Of a DNA stretch of 64,000 nt, positions 43,477 to 53,736 are shown piece after piece; within the stretch, counting starts at the first letter, position 1; each line of letters begins with the position of its first letter. Source of the DNA: Bacteroidota bacterium. GTDB lineage: Bacteria; Bacteroidota; Bacteroidia; Flavobacteriales; Weeksellaceae. The stretch spans positions 496,001 to 560,000 of the forward strand of contig JAEXBS010000047.1 in the NCBI GenBank assembly GCA_023393915.1, in the 5' to 3' direction. The notes beneath the pieces are model-generated. The model was not told the origin of the DNA, made no database searches, and saw only the letters and a program-made list of their open reading frames with translations. The position numbers were made by a program, and so were the translations under genes.

Positions 43477-44700
43477 ATGAAAGACAATCAATTATCTAAT
43501 ATACTCAACCAGTACGAGTCGAAAGAGCAGATCGATGGTCAGCTTTACACTTTAAACCTTGGTCCAACACACCCAGCCACCCACGGAATTTTCGAAAACG
43601 TATTGACTATGGATGGGGAAAGAATTGTACACGATGAACAAACCGTCGGCTACATTCACCGAGCTTTTGAAAAAATATCCGAACGAAGAAATTTCGCTCA
43701 GATCACCACGTTAACCGATCGAATGAACTACTGCTCTGCACCGATTAATAACATTGGTTGGCATATGACCGTGGAGAAGTTAATTGGTTGCAAAACATCA
43801 AAGCGTATTGATTACATGCGTGTTATTATGATGGAGCTTGCTCGAATTGCAGACCATATGGTTTGCAACGGAGTTATTGCTATGGATGCTGGTGCAATTA
43901 CAGGACTAACTTACCTCTTTAGAGAAAGAGAAGCTATTTACGAAATGTATGAGCAGATTTGCGGAGCTAGAATGACTACGAATATGGGAAGAATTGGAGG
44001 CTTTGAAAGAGACTTCAGTCCGAAATTCCATGAACTACTTCAGACTTGGCTTAAGAAGTTCCCTAAAATTTGGGGAGAATTCTGTTCACTTAACGAAAGA
44101 AACAGAATCTTTATGGATCGTACCATTGGTGCAGGTCCTATCTCCTTAGAACGAGCACTTTCTTACGGCTTCACTGGGCCTAATTTACGTGCAGCAGGTC
44201 TTGATTATGATGTGCGAGTAAATTCACCTTATTCGTCTTATGAAGACTTTGATTTCATTGTTCCTATAGGAACTGCTGGTGACACCTACGATCGTTTCAT
44301 GGTAAGACAGCATGAAGTATGGGAAAGTTTAAAAATCATAGAACAAGCTTATAAAAATCTTCCGGAAGGGAATTTCCACGAAGATGTGCCTGAATTTTAT
44401 CTTCCTGAAAAAGCGGAAGTGTATAATAGTATGGAGGCCCTAATCTACCATTTCAAAATTGTTATGGGTGAAACGGATGTTCCGAAAGGAGAAGTCTATC
44501 ACTGCGTAGAAGGAGGAAACGGTGAACTTGGATTTTATCTTGTAAGCGATGGAGGAAGAAGTCCTTACCGTCTACATTTTAGAAGACCTTGCTTTATTTA
44601 TTACCAAGCCTATCCAGAAATGATTAAAGGACAGATGATTTCGGATGCGATTGTTACCATGTGTTCCATGAATGTAATTGCAGGCGAACTTGACGCATAA
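43477..44700 (+). CDS. nuoD: NADH-quinone oxidoreductase subunit D
   Basis: A 407-residue 49-kDa-type subunit that lines the quinone site. Motifs include NLGPTHPATHG near the start, YIHRAFEKISE, DRMNYCSA, GARMTTNMGRIGG and the C-terminal VECVEGGNGELGFYLVSDG-like segment. It sits 32 bases after nuoC. Confidence 0.96.
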   Translation: MKDNQLSNILNQYESKEQIDGQLYTLNLGPTHPATHGIFENVLTMDGERIVHDEQTVGYIHRAFEKISERRNFAQITTLTDRMNYCSAPINNIGWHMTVEKLIGCKTSKRIDYMRVIMMELARIADHMVCNGVIAMDAGAITGLTYLFREREAIYEMYEQICGARMTTNMGRIGGFERDFSPKFHELLQTWLKKFPKIWGEFCSLNERNRIFMDRTIGAGPISLERALSYGFTGPNLRAAGLDYDVRVNSPYSSYEDFDFIVPIGTAGDTYDRFMVRQHEVWESLKIIEQAYKNLPEGNFHEDVPEFYLPEKAEVYNSMEALIYHFKIVMGETDVPKGEVYHCVEGGNGELGFYLVSDGGRSPYRLHFRRPCFIYYQAYPEMIKGQMISDAIVTMCSMNVIAGELDA

Positions 44701-44770
44701 TTAAATTAACTTAATATAAAGGAATTCAAACCTAAAAAAGGAATTCCAATAAATAAAACTGGACAAAACA

Positions 44771-45280
44771 ATGAGTGAAACCATTGCATTTAAACCTGAA
44801 ACGCTCGATAAAGTCAACCAGATTATAGCTCGATATCCAGAAGGAAGGCAAAAATCTGCATTGATTCCCATTCTGCATTTAGCGCAGAAAGAATTTGATG
44901 GCTGGCTGGATGTACCGGTTATGGATTACGTAGCAAGTCTACTTTCCATCCGTCCGATTGAAGTGTATGAAGTAGCTACTTTTTACACGATGTTTAATAT
45001 GAGACCGGTCGGGAAGTATGTACTAGAAGTATGTAGAACAGGACCGTGCTTAACAAGAGGAAGTGAAAAAATATTGGACCATATTCGAACAACCTTAGGA
45101 ATAAAAGACGGAGAAACAACTCCCGATGGTTTATTTACTCTTAAGGCAGTAGAATGCCTCGGAGCCTGCGGTTATGCACCGATGCTACAATTAGGCAAGT
45201 TTTATCACGAAAATTTAACAATAGAAAAAGTAGACGAAATCCTGGAGTTATGCCGACAGGGTTCAATCGCTTTGGATTAA
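44771..45280 (+). CDS. nuoE: NADH-quinone oxidoreductase subunit E
   Basis: A 169-residue thioredoxin-like subunit binding [2Fe-2S] N1a through Cys88 and Cys93 (EVCRTGPCLTRG) and Cys129 and Cys133 (VECLGACGYAP). It pairs with NuoF in the NADH-oxidising module. Confidence 0.96.
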   Translation: MSETIAFKPETLDKVNQIIARYPEGRQKSALIPILHLAQKEFDGWLDVPVMDYVASLLSIRPIEVYEVATFYTMFNMRPVGKYVLEVCRTGPCLTRGSEKILDHIRTTLGIKDGETTPDGLFTLKAVECLGACGYAPMLQLGKFYHENLTIEKVDEILELCRQGSIALD

Positions 45281-45295
45281 TTTATTACTAGCAAC

Positions 45296-46654
45296 ATGAG
45301 TAAAAAACTTTTACTTAAAGATGCCCATATAGAAGGTATTCGTCATTTTGATGTTTATCGGAAACAAGGGGGATATGAAGCTGCTGAAAAGGCTTTCAAA
45401 CTCACTCAAGAAGAGATTTTAGAAGAAGTAAAAGCCTCAGGATTACGCGGAAGAGGAGGTGCTGGATTCCCTACAGGACTTAAGTGGAGTTTCCTTGCCA
45501 AACCGGAAGGAGTTCCAAGACACTTAGTAGTTAATGCTGATGAATCAGAACCGGGTACTTTTAAAGACCGTTATTTAATGGAATACATTCCTCATCTACT
45601 CATTGAAGGAATGCTTATTTCCTCTTTTTGTTTAGGTTCTAATGTATCTTACATTTATATCCGTGGAGAGTATTCCTGGATACCAGACATTCTCGAACAA
45701 GCAATCGAGGAAGCAAAAGCTGCTGGATTTTTAGGTAAAAACATTCTTGGAACCGGATACGACTTAGAAATCTATGTTCAAAGGGGTGCGGGAGCTTACA
45801 TCTGTGGTGAAGAGACCGCATTATTAGAATCCTTAGAGGGGAAAAGAGGAAACCCAAGACTTAAACCTCCGTTCCCAGCGGTTAAAGGACTTTGGGAAAG
45901 ACCAACCGTAGTAAATAACGTGGAATCTATCGCTGCAGTTGTACCTATTCTAAATATGAATGGTGCCGAATACGCAAAAATAGGTGTTGGTCGCTCCACG
46001 GGAACCAAGCTCATTTCAGCTTGTGGAAATATAAACAAACCTGGAGTTTATGAAATCGACATGACCATTACGGTGGAAGAGTTCATCTATTCCGATGAGT
46101 ACTGTGGAGGAATTAAGGACGGCAAACGTTTAAAAGCTTGTATCCCTGGAGGTTCTTCTGTTCCAATTTTACCAGCGAACTTACTACTTAAAACCATCAA
46201 CGGCGAGCCGCGACTAATGAATTACGAATCCCTTGCCGACGGAGGATTTGCAACAGGTACTTCTATGGGTTCTGGAGGGTTTGAAGTATTAGACGAAGAT
46301 CAATGTATTGTAGAGCACACTATGAGCTTAGCGAGATTTTATGCGCATGAAAGTTGTGGCCAGTGCACACCTTGCCGTGAAGGAACTCCATGGATGTATA
46401 AAATCCTTAAAAAAATAGAAATGGGTCAAGGAACCATGGAAGATATTGATCTGCTGTGGGACATTCAAAGAAAAATTGAAGGAAATACAATTTGCCCTTT
46501 AGGTGACGCAGCCGCATGGCCTGTGGCCGCAGCTATTCGTCACTTTAGAGATGAATTTGAATGGCACGTAAAAAATCCTGAATTGGCATTAAAACAAAAT
46601 TATGGATTAGCAGGATATGCAGATCCAATACCAGCTGTGACAACAAACGCATAA
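45296..46654 (+). CDS. nuoF: NADH-quinone oxidoreductase subunit F
   Basis: A 452-residue flavoprotein with the NADH/FMN-binding loops (GLRGRGGAGFPTGLKW, NADESEPGTFKDR, GAGAYICGEETALLESLEG) and the N3 [4Fe-4S] ligands in ESCGQCTPCREGT and NTICPLGDA. It oxidises NADH and passes electrons to the iron-sulfur chain. Confidence 0.97.
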   Translation: MSKKLLLKDAHIEGIRHFDVYRKQGGYEAAEKAFKLTQEEILEEVKASGLRGRGGAGFPTGLKWSFLAKPEGVPRHLVVNADESEPGTFKDRYLMEYIPHLLIEGMLISSFCLGSNVSYIYIRGEYSWIPDILEQAIEEAKAAGFLGKNILGTGYDLEIYVQRGAGAYICGEETALLESLEGKRGNPRLKPPFPAVKGLWERPTVVNNVESIAAVVPILNMNGAEYAKIGVGRSTGTKLISACGNINKPGVYEIDMTITVEEFIYSDEYCGGIKDGKRLKACIPGGSSVPILPANLLLKTINGEPRLMNYESLADGGFATGTSMGSGGFEVLDEDQCIVEHTMSLARFYAHESCGQCTPCREGTPWMYKILKKIEMGQGTMEDIDLLWDIQRKIEGNTICPLGDAAAWPVAAAIRHFRDEFEWHVKNPELALKQNYGLAGYADPIPAVTTNA

Positions 46655-46729
46655 TTGGAGTGGTTGGTTGTTCTAACCATACAAACTGAAGTAAAACAAG
46701 CCATAGAAAAAGAGGCAAAAGCCAATATT

Positions 46730-47746
46730 ATGAGCGAAGAAGTAAAAAAATTCAAAGTCACCGTAGACGGACAAACCGTTGAAGTAGACCCAGGAACCAC
46801 AATTCTTGAAGCAGCACGACTTATTGGTGGACAATCCGTTCCGCCTGCCATGTGTTATTATAAACCGTTAGAATCAAGTGGAGGAAGATGCCGAACTTGT
46901 CTAGTGGAAGTAAGCAAAGGTTCAGATGCAGATCCGCGACCTATGCCCAAACTTGTTGCCAGCTGCCGCACCACCGTAATGGACGGAATGGAGATTAAAA
47001 ACTTAGAATCCGAAAGAACACAAGAGGCAAGAAAAGCAGTAACCGAGTTTCTACTGGTCAATCACCCACTGGACTGTCCAATTTGTGATCAGGCGGGTGA
47101 ATGTCATTTACAAGATTTAGGATACGAGCACGGAGTCTCTCATTCAAGAACCGAATTCGAAAGAAGAACTTTTGAACCGGAAGACATCGGACCGCACATT
47201 AAATTGCATATGAACCGATGCATTCTATGTGCAAGATGCGTACTAGCAGCTAATCAATTAACAGAGGGACGTGATCACGGAATCCTTTTCAGAGGAGAAC
47301 ATGCAGAAATTTCAACTTATTTGAATAAGGCTTTAGAAAGCGACTTTTATGGAAATGTGATTGATGTATGTCCAGTGGGAGCTTTAACCGATAGAACTTC
47401 ACGTTTTGCAAGTAGAGTTTGGTTTACTAAACCTATGGATGCTTCTTGTCAATGTGATAAGTGTTCGGGTAAGGTAGTTTTATGGATGAAAGGTGAAGAG
47501 GTCATTCGAGTTACCGCCAGACAAAACCAGTACGGAGAATCAGAAGAATGGATTTGTAATACTTGTAGATTCGAGAAAAAAGACGTTAAATATTGGAATC
47601 TTGAAGGGCCAAGAGCCATCGATAGACATTCTGTGATCTCACTGAACCATTACCAAAAGCCAAAGAACGAACATCTGAAACTGGAAAACTTAGGTGCTAA
47701 GGAACTTAGTGCTGAAGATCAGAAACAGGCTGAAGATCAAGTATAA
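46730..47746 (+). CDS. nuoG: NADH-quinone oxidoreductase subunit G, short form
   Basis: A 338-residue iron-sulfur subunit. [2Fe-2S] N1b uses Cys42, Cys54, Cys57 and Cys79. The His-Cys motif (HPLDCPICDQAGECHL) and the RCILCARC/VCPVGAL pair bind further [4Fe-4S] clusters, and a final CQCDKC...CNTC set resembles the first cluster of molybdopterin oxidoreductases. The protein stops there, lacking the roughly 400-residue molybdopterin-like domain of E. coli NuoG. This short form is usual in flavobacteria. The ORF can be read from a TTG at 46655, but ATG 46730 gives the family N-terminus. Confidence 0.93.
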   Translation: MSEEVKKFKVTVDGQTVEVDPGTTILEAARLIGGQSVPPAMCYYKPLESSGGRCRTCLVEVSKGSDADPRPMPKLVASCRTTVMDGMEIKNLESERTQEARKAVTEFLLVNHPLDCPICDQAGECHLQDLGYEHGVSHSRTEFERRTFEPEDIGPHIKLHMNRCILCARCVLAANQLTEGRDHGILFRGEHAEISTYLNKALESDFYGNVIDVCPVGALTDRTSRFASRVWFTKPMDASCQCDKCSGKVVLWMKGEEVIRVTARQNQYGESEEWICNTCRFEKKDVKYWNLEGPRAIDRHSVISLNHYQKPKNEHLKLENLGAKELSAEDQKQAEDQV

Positions 47747-47795
47747 TTGTTATAAAGAGTACTCTACTAAGTAGAGAAGATCAAGATAAAAACTT

Positions 47796-48857
47796 ATGGA
47801 TTTAATTACATTTAAAATTATTCTTGTAGTTGCACTTTTCGCTGTATCACTTGGGGTAGCAGCGTATTCAACTTGGGGTGAGCGTAAGCTAGCTGCCATA
47901 CTACAGGACCGAATTGGTCCGAACCGTGCAGGACCCTTTGGGCTACTACAACCCTTAGCCGATGGTGGAAAGCTGTTCTTCAAAGAAGGATTTATTCCAC
48001 AAAACGCAGAGCGATTCCTTTTTATATTAGGACCGTCGATCACCATGTTTATTGCACTGATTACCGGGGCTGTAATTCCGTGGGGCAAATCACTTAATAT
48101 CGGAGGCGAATCCTTTGTTATTCAAGTTGCCAACATCGATGTTGGGGTGTTATTTTTAATTGGTATGGTTTCCATTGGGGTTTACGGTATGATGATCGGT
48201 GGATGGGCTTCCAATAACAAATACTCATTGATTGGTGCGATCCGCGCCTCATCGCAGATGATTTCTTATGAATTAGCAATGGGATTGTCCCTACTCTCCA
48301 TCATTATGATGAGTGGAAGTTTAGACTTACACAAAATTGTTTTAGATCAGGGAACCGGGAAACTTTGGGGTCTGTTTTCATTGGATGGACTCAACTGGAA
48401 CATTTTCTATCAACCCCTCGCATTTATTATCTTCTTGGTGGCTGCTTTGGCAGAAACCAACCGGCATCCCTTTGATCTTCCTGAATGTGAATCAGAATTA
48501 GTTAACGGATACATGACCGAGTATTCTTCTATGAATTTTGGAATGTACATGTTTGGAGAATATGTTAACATGTTTATATCGAATGCTTTAATCGCCACAC
48601 TCTTTTTCGGAGGATTCAATTATCCAGGAATTGAGTGGGTGACGCAGAATTGGGGAGAAAACGTAGCAGGAATCTTGAGTATTTTATCAATTCTAGGAAA
48701 AACAGTCATTGGAATTATGATCTTTATGTGGATCCGCTGGACCATTCCTAGATTCCGATACGACCAGTTGATGCATTTAGGATGGAAATCTCTAATTCCT
48801 TTAGCACTTTTAAACCTGGTTGTAACAGGCGCAGTTATCCTTTTAGCAGGAGCTTAA
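47796..48857 (+). CDS. nuoH: NADH-quinone oxidoreductase subunit H
   Basis: A 353-residue membrane subunit with about eight helices at the quinone tunnel. The signature motifs GERKLAAILQDRIGPNRAG, LADGGKLFFKE, SYELAMGLSLL and ETNRHPFDLPECESELVNGY are all present. It lies 49 bases after nuoG. Confidence 0.97.
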   Translation: MDLITFKIILVVALFAVSLGVAAYSTWGERKLAAILQDRIGPNRAGPFGLLQPLADGGKLFFKEGFIPQNAERFLFILGPSITMFIALITGAVIPWGKSLNIGGESFVIQVANIDVGVLFLIGMVSIGVYGMMIGGWASNNKYSLIGAIRASSQMISYELAMGLSLLSIIMMSGSLDLHKIVLDQGTGKLWGLFSLDGLNWNIFYQPLAFIIFLVAALAETNRHPFDLPECESELVNGYMTEYSSMNFGMYMFGEYVNMFISNALIATLFFGGFNYPGIEWVTQNWGENVAGILSILSILGKTVIGIMIFMWIRWTIPRFRYDQLMHLGWKSLIPLALLNLVVTGAVILLAGA

Positions 48858-48929
48858 AAAAAATAAATTAAAATCGAGGAACAGAAATCGGGGAAACCTC
48901 TTTCACTCCTTATTTAAATACGGATTCAA

Positions 48930-49478
48930 ATGAAATTAACAAACCGGTCCAAAGTAGTTTCCAATAAGGAAATGACCTTTATGGAGAAAATCTATCTTCC
49001 TGAGATCATCAAAGGAATGGCCATTACTTTACGTCATGCCATCGAAGGTCCAAAAGGGAAAGTATTTTCTTACCCGGAAGTCGAAAAGCCGAGAGCAAAA
49101 GTTTGGCGAGGACTTCATGTATTAAAGAGAGACGAAGAAGGAAGAGAAAGATGTACAGCTTGTGGGCTGTGCGCAGTTGCTTGTCCAGCGGAGGCCATTA
49201 CCATGACTTCATGTGAAAGAACTGCAGAGGAAAAGGATCTTTATCGTGAAGAAAAGTACGCTTCAGTCTATGAAATCAATATGCTAAGATGTATTTTTTG
49301 TGGAATGTGCGAGGAAGCCTGCCCGAAATCTGCCATTTATCTAACCGATAGACTCGTCGATGTGGAAACTAACCGCGGCTCCTTTATTTACGGTAAAGAC
49401 AAATTGGTTGAAGATATCAACAACCGTATTGATATTACCGATCGTCAAAGTGAACTTCAAAAAAAGGCAGTTAAATAA
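48930..49478 (+). CDS. nuoI: NADH-quinone oxidoreductase subunit I
   Basis: A 182-residue ferredoxin-like subunit with two [4Fe-4S] motifs, CTACGLCAVACPAEA and CIFCGMCEEACPKSA (N6a and N6b). An internal Met at about residue 15 or 18 could be an alternative start. Its stop overlaps the nuoJ start (TAATG). Confidence 0.95.
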   Translation: MKLTNRSKVVSNKEMTFMEKIYLPEIIKGMAITLRHAIEGPKGKVFSYPEVEKPRAKVWRGLHVLKRDEEGRERCTACGLCAVACPAEAITMTSCERTAEEKDLYREEKYASVYEINMLRCIFCGMCEEACPKSAIYLTDRLVDVETNRGSFIYGKDKLVEDINNRIDITDRQSELQKKAVK

Positions 49479-49975
49479 TGGAACAGATACTATTTTTCAT
49501 TGTCGCATTCATCGCTGTTGCTAGTGCATTTTACTTTGTATTCGCACGCTCCCCGATGTACTCCATCCTTTCGTTAATCCTAACGATGTTCTCTATTGCA
49601 GGAATGTATGTTCTATTAAATGCACAATTCCTTGGAATCGTGCAAATCATCGTTTACGCAGGCGCCATCATGGTACTGTTTCTTTACATTCTAATGATGC
49701 TTAACCTGAACAAATTTGATGAAAGTAAAAAGCAAAATCTGCTCAAATTTGTTGGAGTCTTCGCCGGAGGAATCCTACTTATCGGAATCTTAGGAGCCTA
49801 CAGAGGAATTGCAGAAAATATTTATGCCCCTGAAGGAATTGATCACAATGTGGGTCTAACAAAAAACTTAGGGAATCTATTGTTTAATGAATACGTACTA
49901 CCGTTCGAACTTGCTTCCATTTTAATTCTTGCAGGAATTGTGGGTGCTGTATTAATCGGTAAAAAAGAATTGTAA
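49478..49975 (+). CDS. nuoJ: NADH-quinone oxidoreductase subunit J
   Basis: A 165-residue membrane subunit with five helices. The conserved segment GIVQIIVYAGAIMVLFLYIL (about 57-76) is the ND6-like pi-bulge helix involved in coupling. It overlaps nuoI by one base. Confidence 0.95.
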   Translation: MEQILFFIVAFIAVASAFYFVFARSPMYSILSLILTMFSIAGMYVLLNAQFLGIVQIIVYAGAIMVLFLYILMMLNLNKFDESKKQNLLKFVGVFAGGILLIGILGAYRGIAENIYAPEGIDHNVGLTKNLGNLLFNEYVLPFELASILILAGIVGAVLIGKKEL

Positions 49976-49979
49976 TATT

Positions 49980-50309
49980 ATGGGAGAAGTAAACACTTTT
50001 ATTCAAAGCGTACCCCTGAACTATTTCATCGTGCTTTGCTCCGTGCTCTTTTCGCTAGGAGTAACGGGCGTGCTTTTAAGAAAGAATGCGATCATCGTTC
50101 TAGGTTGTGTTGAGCTGATGCTTAATTCAGTCAACCTACTGCTTGCTGCATTTTCAAGCTATATGGGAGATGGACACGGACAAATTTTGGTTTTCTTTAT
50201 TATGGTGGTAGCTGCTGCCGAAGTAGCTGTAGGGCTAGCAATTATCGCAATGCTCTATAGAAACACCCGTTCAGTGGACATCAGTATTTTTAACAAATTA
50301 AGAGGATAG
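49980..50309 (+). CDS. nuoK: NADH-quinone oxidoreductase subunit K
   Basis: A 109-residue membrane subunit with three helices; buried glutamates in VELMLNSVNLLL and in AAAEVAVGLAI match the proton-path residues of the family. Spacing to its neighbours is 4 and 6 bases. Confidence 0.96.
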   Translation: MGEVNTFIQSVPLNYFIVLCSVLFSLGVTGVLLRKNAIIVLGCVELMLNSVNLLLAAFSSYMGDGHGQILVFFIMVVAAAEVAVGLAIIAMLYRNTRSVDISIFNKLRG

Positions 50310-50315
50310 AAAAGA

Positions 50316-52229
50316 ATGGAAAATTTGGTTTATACAATTGTACTTTTACCTCTAATTGGTTTTTTAATCAATGGGCTTTTTGGGAAAAATTTACCCAAAA
50401 TGGCTGTTGGTACGCTCGCTACCCTAGCCGTACTCGTTCCCTTTATAGCAGCCTTAGTCCTATTTTTCAATATGGACACCACTACTCCGCCCACCATTGT
50501 AAGAGCGTTTAAATGGTTTACCATTGGAGGAGTTCCTGTTAATTTCAGTTTTCAGATCGATCAGCTATCCATTATGATGGTTATGATTATCACTGGAATT
50601 GGATCCTTAATTCATTTATACTCTATTGGTTACATGAAGGAAGATGCTGGATTTTACCGTTTCTTCTCCTATTTGAACCTTTTTATCTTTATGATGCTTT
50701 TGCTTGTGATGGGATCCAATTATCTGATCCTGTTCATTGGTTGGGAAGGTGTAGGACTATGCTCTTATCTACTCATCGGATTCTGGCATAAAAACAAAGA
50801 ATTTGGTAAAGCAGCCCGTAAAGCTTTTATAATGAACCGTATTGGTGACCTGGGGCTACTCATGGGGATTTTAATGATCGCTTACCAGACCAATGCACTG
50901 GATTATTTGTCGGTAGCACAAAATTCAGCTAAATTTTCAATTGACTCACCAGTAATCATCTTTATCTGTGCCTCTCTATTTATCGGAGCGGTGGGTAAAT
51001 CAGCCCAGTTTCCACTTTACACATGGTTACCTGATGCGATGGCCGGTCCTACTCCTGTTTCTGCGTTAATTCACGCTGCAACTATGGTAACGGCAGGTAT
51101 CTATTTAGTCGTTCGCTCCAATTTCTTATATGCTTTAGCTCCAACCGTAAGCGATGGTATTCTTTTCATAGGATTACTTACAGCACTACTAGCAGCCTTT
51201 TATGCATTAAGACAAAACGATATTAAGAAAGTCTTGGCCTACTCTACTGTATCTCAATTAGGTTTTATGGTGGCAGCACTTGGACTTGGTGCCTACAACG
51301 CAGCTATGTTCCATTTAATGACTCACGCTTTCTTTAAAGCACTTTTGTTCTTAGGTTCTGGATCGGTGATTCATGCCATGGGAGGAGAACAAGACATGCG
51401 TTTTATGGGTGGATTAAAAGATAAGATTAAGATTACGCATTGGACCTTTTTAATTGGAACCTTCGCTATTGCAGGAATGCCGCTTTTCTCTGGGATGATT
51501 TCAAAAGATGAAATTCTAATTTCAGCTTGGGCAAAAAATCCTGTATTCTGGGTGATATTGTTTGGAATTGCTGCCCTCACGGCTGCCTATATGTTCCGAC
51601 TTTATTACTTAACCTTCCATGGAGAATTTCGTGGAACCCCAGAGCAAAAGAGTCACTTACATGAAAGTCCAGTATCAATGACTTTACCTTTAGTGGTCCT
51701 CGCTGTACTTTCCGTGGTAGGAGGATTTTTCAATCTTCCCCACATTATAGCCCATGGAGACTATGCTCACTTAGCGCATTGGATTGCGCCTGTATTAGCC
51801 GAGCAAGTAAGAAGCCAAATGGAGGCAAATATTTCCGGAATTACTTTAACAACCGAACTTATTCTAATTGGAATCACAATCGCCATGTTTTTTGTGGTTT
51901 GGTTCTATATTAGAAATCTTTACGGTAAAAAAGGGAAACTTGCCTTGGCCGAAGCCCAATACCAAGGTTGGGAAAAATTATCTGTAAAAAAACTGTATAT
52001 CGATGAGCTTTACAACGCGCTAATCGTTAGGACTGTCGAAGGATTAGGCCGTGCTGGAAAATTATTTGACACCGCAGTTTTAGATAAAGTCGTTGATTTC
52101 ATTGGAGACGGCGCTGAAGAAAGCGGCAAATCAATGAAACGTATTCAAAACGGTAATGTAGAAAATTACGTTTTGGTTATGGCTTTAGCCGTTGGAATTA
52201 TTTTGATTGTTAACTTTATATTACAATAA
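50316..52229 (+). CDS. nuoL: NADH-quinone oxidoreductase subunit L
   Basis: A 637-residue antiporter-like subunit with the core Proton_antipo_M domain: FIGWEGVGLCSYLLIGFW (glutamate motif), KSAQFPLYTWLPDAMAGPTPVSALIHAATMV and the ALRQNDIKKVLAYSTVSQLGFM helix. A long lateral helix and a final membrane anchor follow residue 490. It translocates protons at the distal end of the membrane arm. Confidence 0.97.
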   Translation: MENLVYTIVLLPLIGFLINGLFGKNLPKMAVGTLATLAVLVPFIAALVLFFNMDTTTPPTIVRAFKWFTIGGVPVNFSFQIDQLSIMMVMIITGIGSLIHLYSIGYMKEDAGFYRFFSYLNLFIFMMLLLVMGSNYLILFIGWEGVGLCSYLLIGFWHKNKEFGKAARKAFIMNRIGDLGLLMGILMIAYQTNALDYLSVAQNSAKFSIDSPVIIFICASLFIGAVGKSAQFPLYTWLPDAMAGPTPVSALIHAATMVTAGIYLVVRSNFLYALAPTVSDGILFIGLLTALLAAFYALRQNDIKKVLAYSTVSQLGFMVAALGLGAYNAAMFHLMTHAFFKALLFLGSGSVIHAMGGEQDMRFMGGLKDKIKITHWTFLIGTFAIAGMPLFSGMISKDEILISAWAKNPVFWVILFGIAALTAAYMFRLYYLTFHGEFRGTPEQKSHLHESPVSMTLPLVVLAVLSVVGGFFNLPHIIAHGDYAHLAHWIAPVLAEQVRSQMEANISGITLTTELILIGITIAMFFVVWFYIRNLYGKKGKLALAEAQYQGWEKLSVKKLYIDELYNALIVRTVEGLGRAGKLFDTAVLDKVVDFIGDGAEESGKSMKRIQNGNVENYVLVMALAVGIILIVNFILQ

Positions 52230-52231
52230 TA

Positions 52232-53725
52232 ATGTCGTATCATTTATTAGCATTATTACTATTACCCCTTGTAGGTAGCTTAATTCTATTTTTTTATAAA
52301 GGAAAATTAAGTAAGAATATTGCCTTAGGGATCTCGCTTGTATCAACTGTAATTGGTTTTTGCACACTGTATGAACTCGATGTCACTAGAACTTTAGACC
52401 AAGTACTTCAAAACGAAATCACCTATCCTTGGATGCAGTTTGTTAAAAGTAGTTTGCATTTTGGAATTGATGGGATGTCCATGCTTATGGTCCTTTTGAC
52501 CAATATACTGGTTCCATTAATTATTTATTCTTCTTTTAATGAAAAGCCGGGTTATCCTGCTAGTTTCTATGCCTTGATTTTATTAATGCAGTTTGGACTC
52601 ATTGGAGTGTTTACTGCGCTAGATGGACTACTATTTTACCTTTTCTGGGAAGTCACTTTAATTCCGATTTGGCTTATTGCTGGAATGTGGGGGCAAGCCG
52701 ACAAAAAGCTACAGTTCACTACGAAGTTTTTTGTTTACACATTCGTAGGTTCACTTTTCATGCTAGGAGGGTTTATTTATGTGTATTTGTATTCTCCTTC
52801 TTTTGCGGTTACAGACATGTACAATGCAGCTCTAAATGAAACCCAGCAAACGTTTGTATTCTGGTTCATCTTTTTTGCATTTGCAGTGAAATTGCCGGTC
52901 TTTCCATTTCATACTTGGCAACCAGACACCTATACCTACTCTCCTACCCAAGGCACCATGCTTTTGAGTGGTATTATGCTTAAAATGGCCATCTATGGAA
53001 TCTTCCGTTACTTACTACCAATAACCCCTTTAGCCATTGGAGGAATTTCCGGATCCATTGTACTTATTTTAGCAATCATTGGTGTACTGCACGGAGCAAT
53101 CATCGCCTTAATTCAAAACGATATAAAGCGTATTTTCACTTACTCTTCCTTCTCCCACGTGGGTTTAATGGTAGCAGGTATATTTGCTACGTCCTTATTA
53201 GTTCTTAATGGGGAAAAAACGATAGAAGGAGGTCAAGGTGCTTTAATACAAGCTTTTGCCCACGGATTTAATATTGTTGGACTATTTTACTGCGCCGATA
53301 TTTTAATTAAACGATTTAAAACAAGAGACATCCGTCAAATGGGAGGACTGGCTCAAGTGGCACCAAAATTTGCGGTACTCTTCATGATCGTTTTATTAGG
53401 ATCCGTTGGACTCCCACTAACGAATGGTTTTATTGGGGAGTTTATTCTTCTAAAATCAATTTTCCATTACAATGTTCTAGCAGCCATCATCGCTGGTATC
53501 ACTATAATTTTGGCCGCTGCATACCTATTTAGAGCTTACGGCCATAGTATGTTAGGAGAAGGGGATGTAGCGCAGTTACAAAGCGGGAAAGATTTATCCA
53601 ATTCTGAATTTGCAGTCTTAGCTTCTATTGCTGGAATGGTCATCTTATTTGGAGTATTTCCACAACCAATTTTAGAATTGGTGAGTAGTTCGTTGAAGTT
53701 TATCTACCAGTCAATGGTAAGTTAA
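52232..53725 (+). CDS. nuoM: NADH-quinone oxidoreductase subunit M
   Basis: A 497-residue antiporter-like subunit: FYLFWEVTLIPIWLIAGMWG with the glutamate, KLPVFPFHTWQPDTYTYSPT, LIQNDIKRIFTYSSFSHVG. It begins two bases after nuoL. Alongside NuoL and NuoN it pumps protons. Confidence 0.97.
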   Translation: MSYHLLALLLLPLVGSLILFFYKGKLSKNIALGISLVSTVIGFCTLYELDVTRTLDQVLQNEITYPWMQFVKSSLHFGIDGMSMLMVLLTNILVPLIIYSSFNEKPGYPASFYALILLMQFGLIGVFTALDGLLFYLFWEVTLIPIWLIAGMWGQADKKLQFTTKFFVYTFVGSLFMLGGFIYVYLYSPSFAVTDMYNAALNETQQTFVFWFIFFAFAVKLPVFPFHTWQPDTYTYSPTQGTMLLSGIMLKMAIYGIFRYLLPITPLAIGGISGSIVLILAIIGVLHGAIIALIQNDIKRIFTYSSFSHVGLMVAGIFATSLLVLNGEKTIEGGQGALIQAFAHGFNIVGLFYCADILIKRFKTRDIRQMGGLAQVAPKFAVLFMIVLLGSVGLPLTNGFIGEFILLKSIFHYNVLAAIIAGITIILAAAYLFRAYGHSMLGEGDVAQLQSGKDLSNSEFAVLASIAGMVILFGVFPQPILELVSSSLKFIYQSMVS

Positions 53726-53736
53726 TTATAGTAAAA

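Noticed and set aside
45639..47061. Several minus-strand ORFs inside nuoF and nuoG
   Set aside because: All are antisense to well-conserved complex I genes and have no promoter or family features.
46730..47746. nuoG considered as a truncated pseudogene
   Set aside because: The frame ends cleanly with all iron-sulfur motifs intact and nuoH follows 49 bases later with no remnant of the missing domain.
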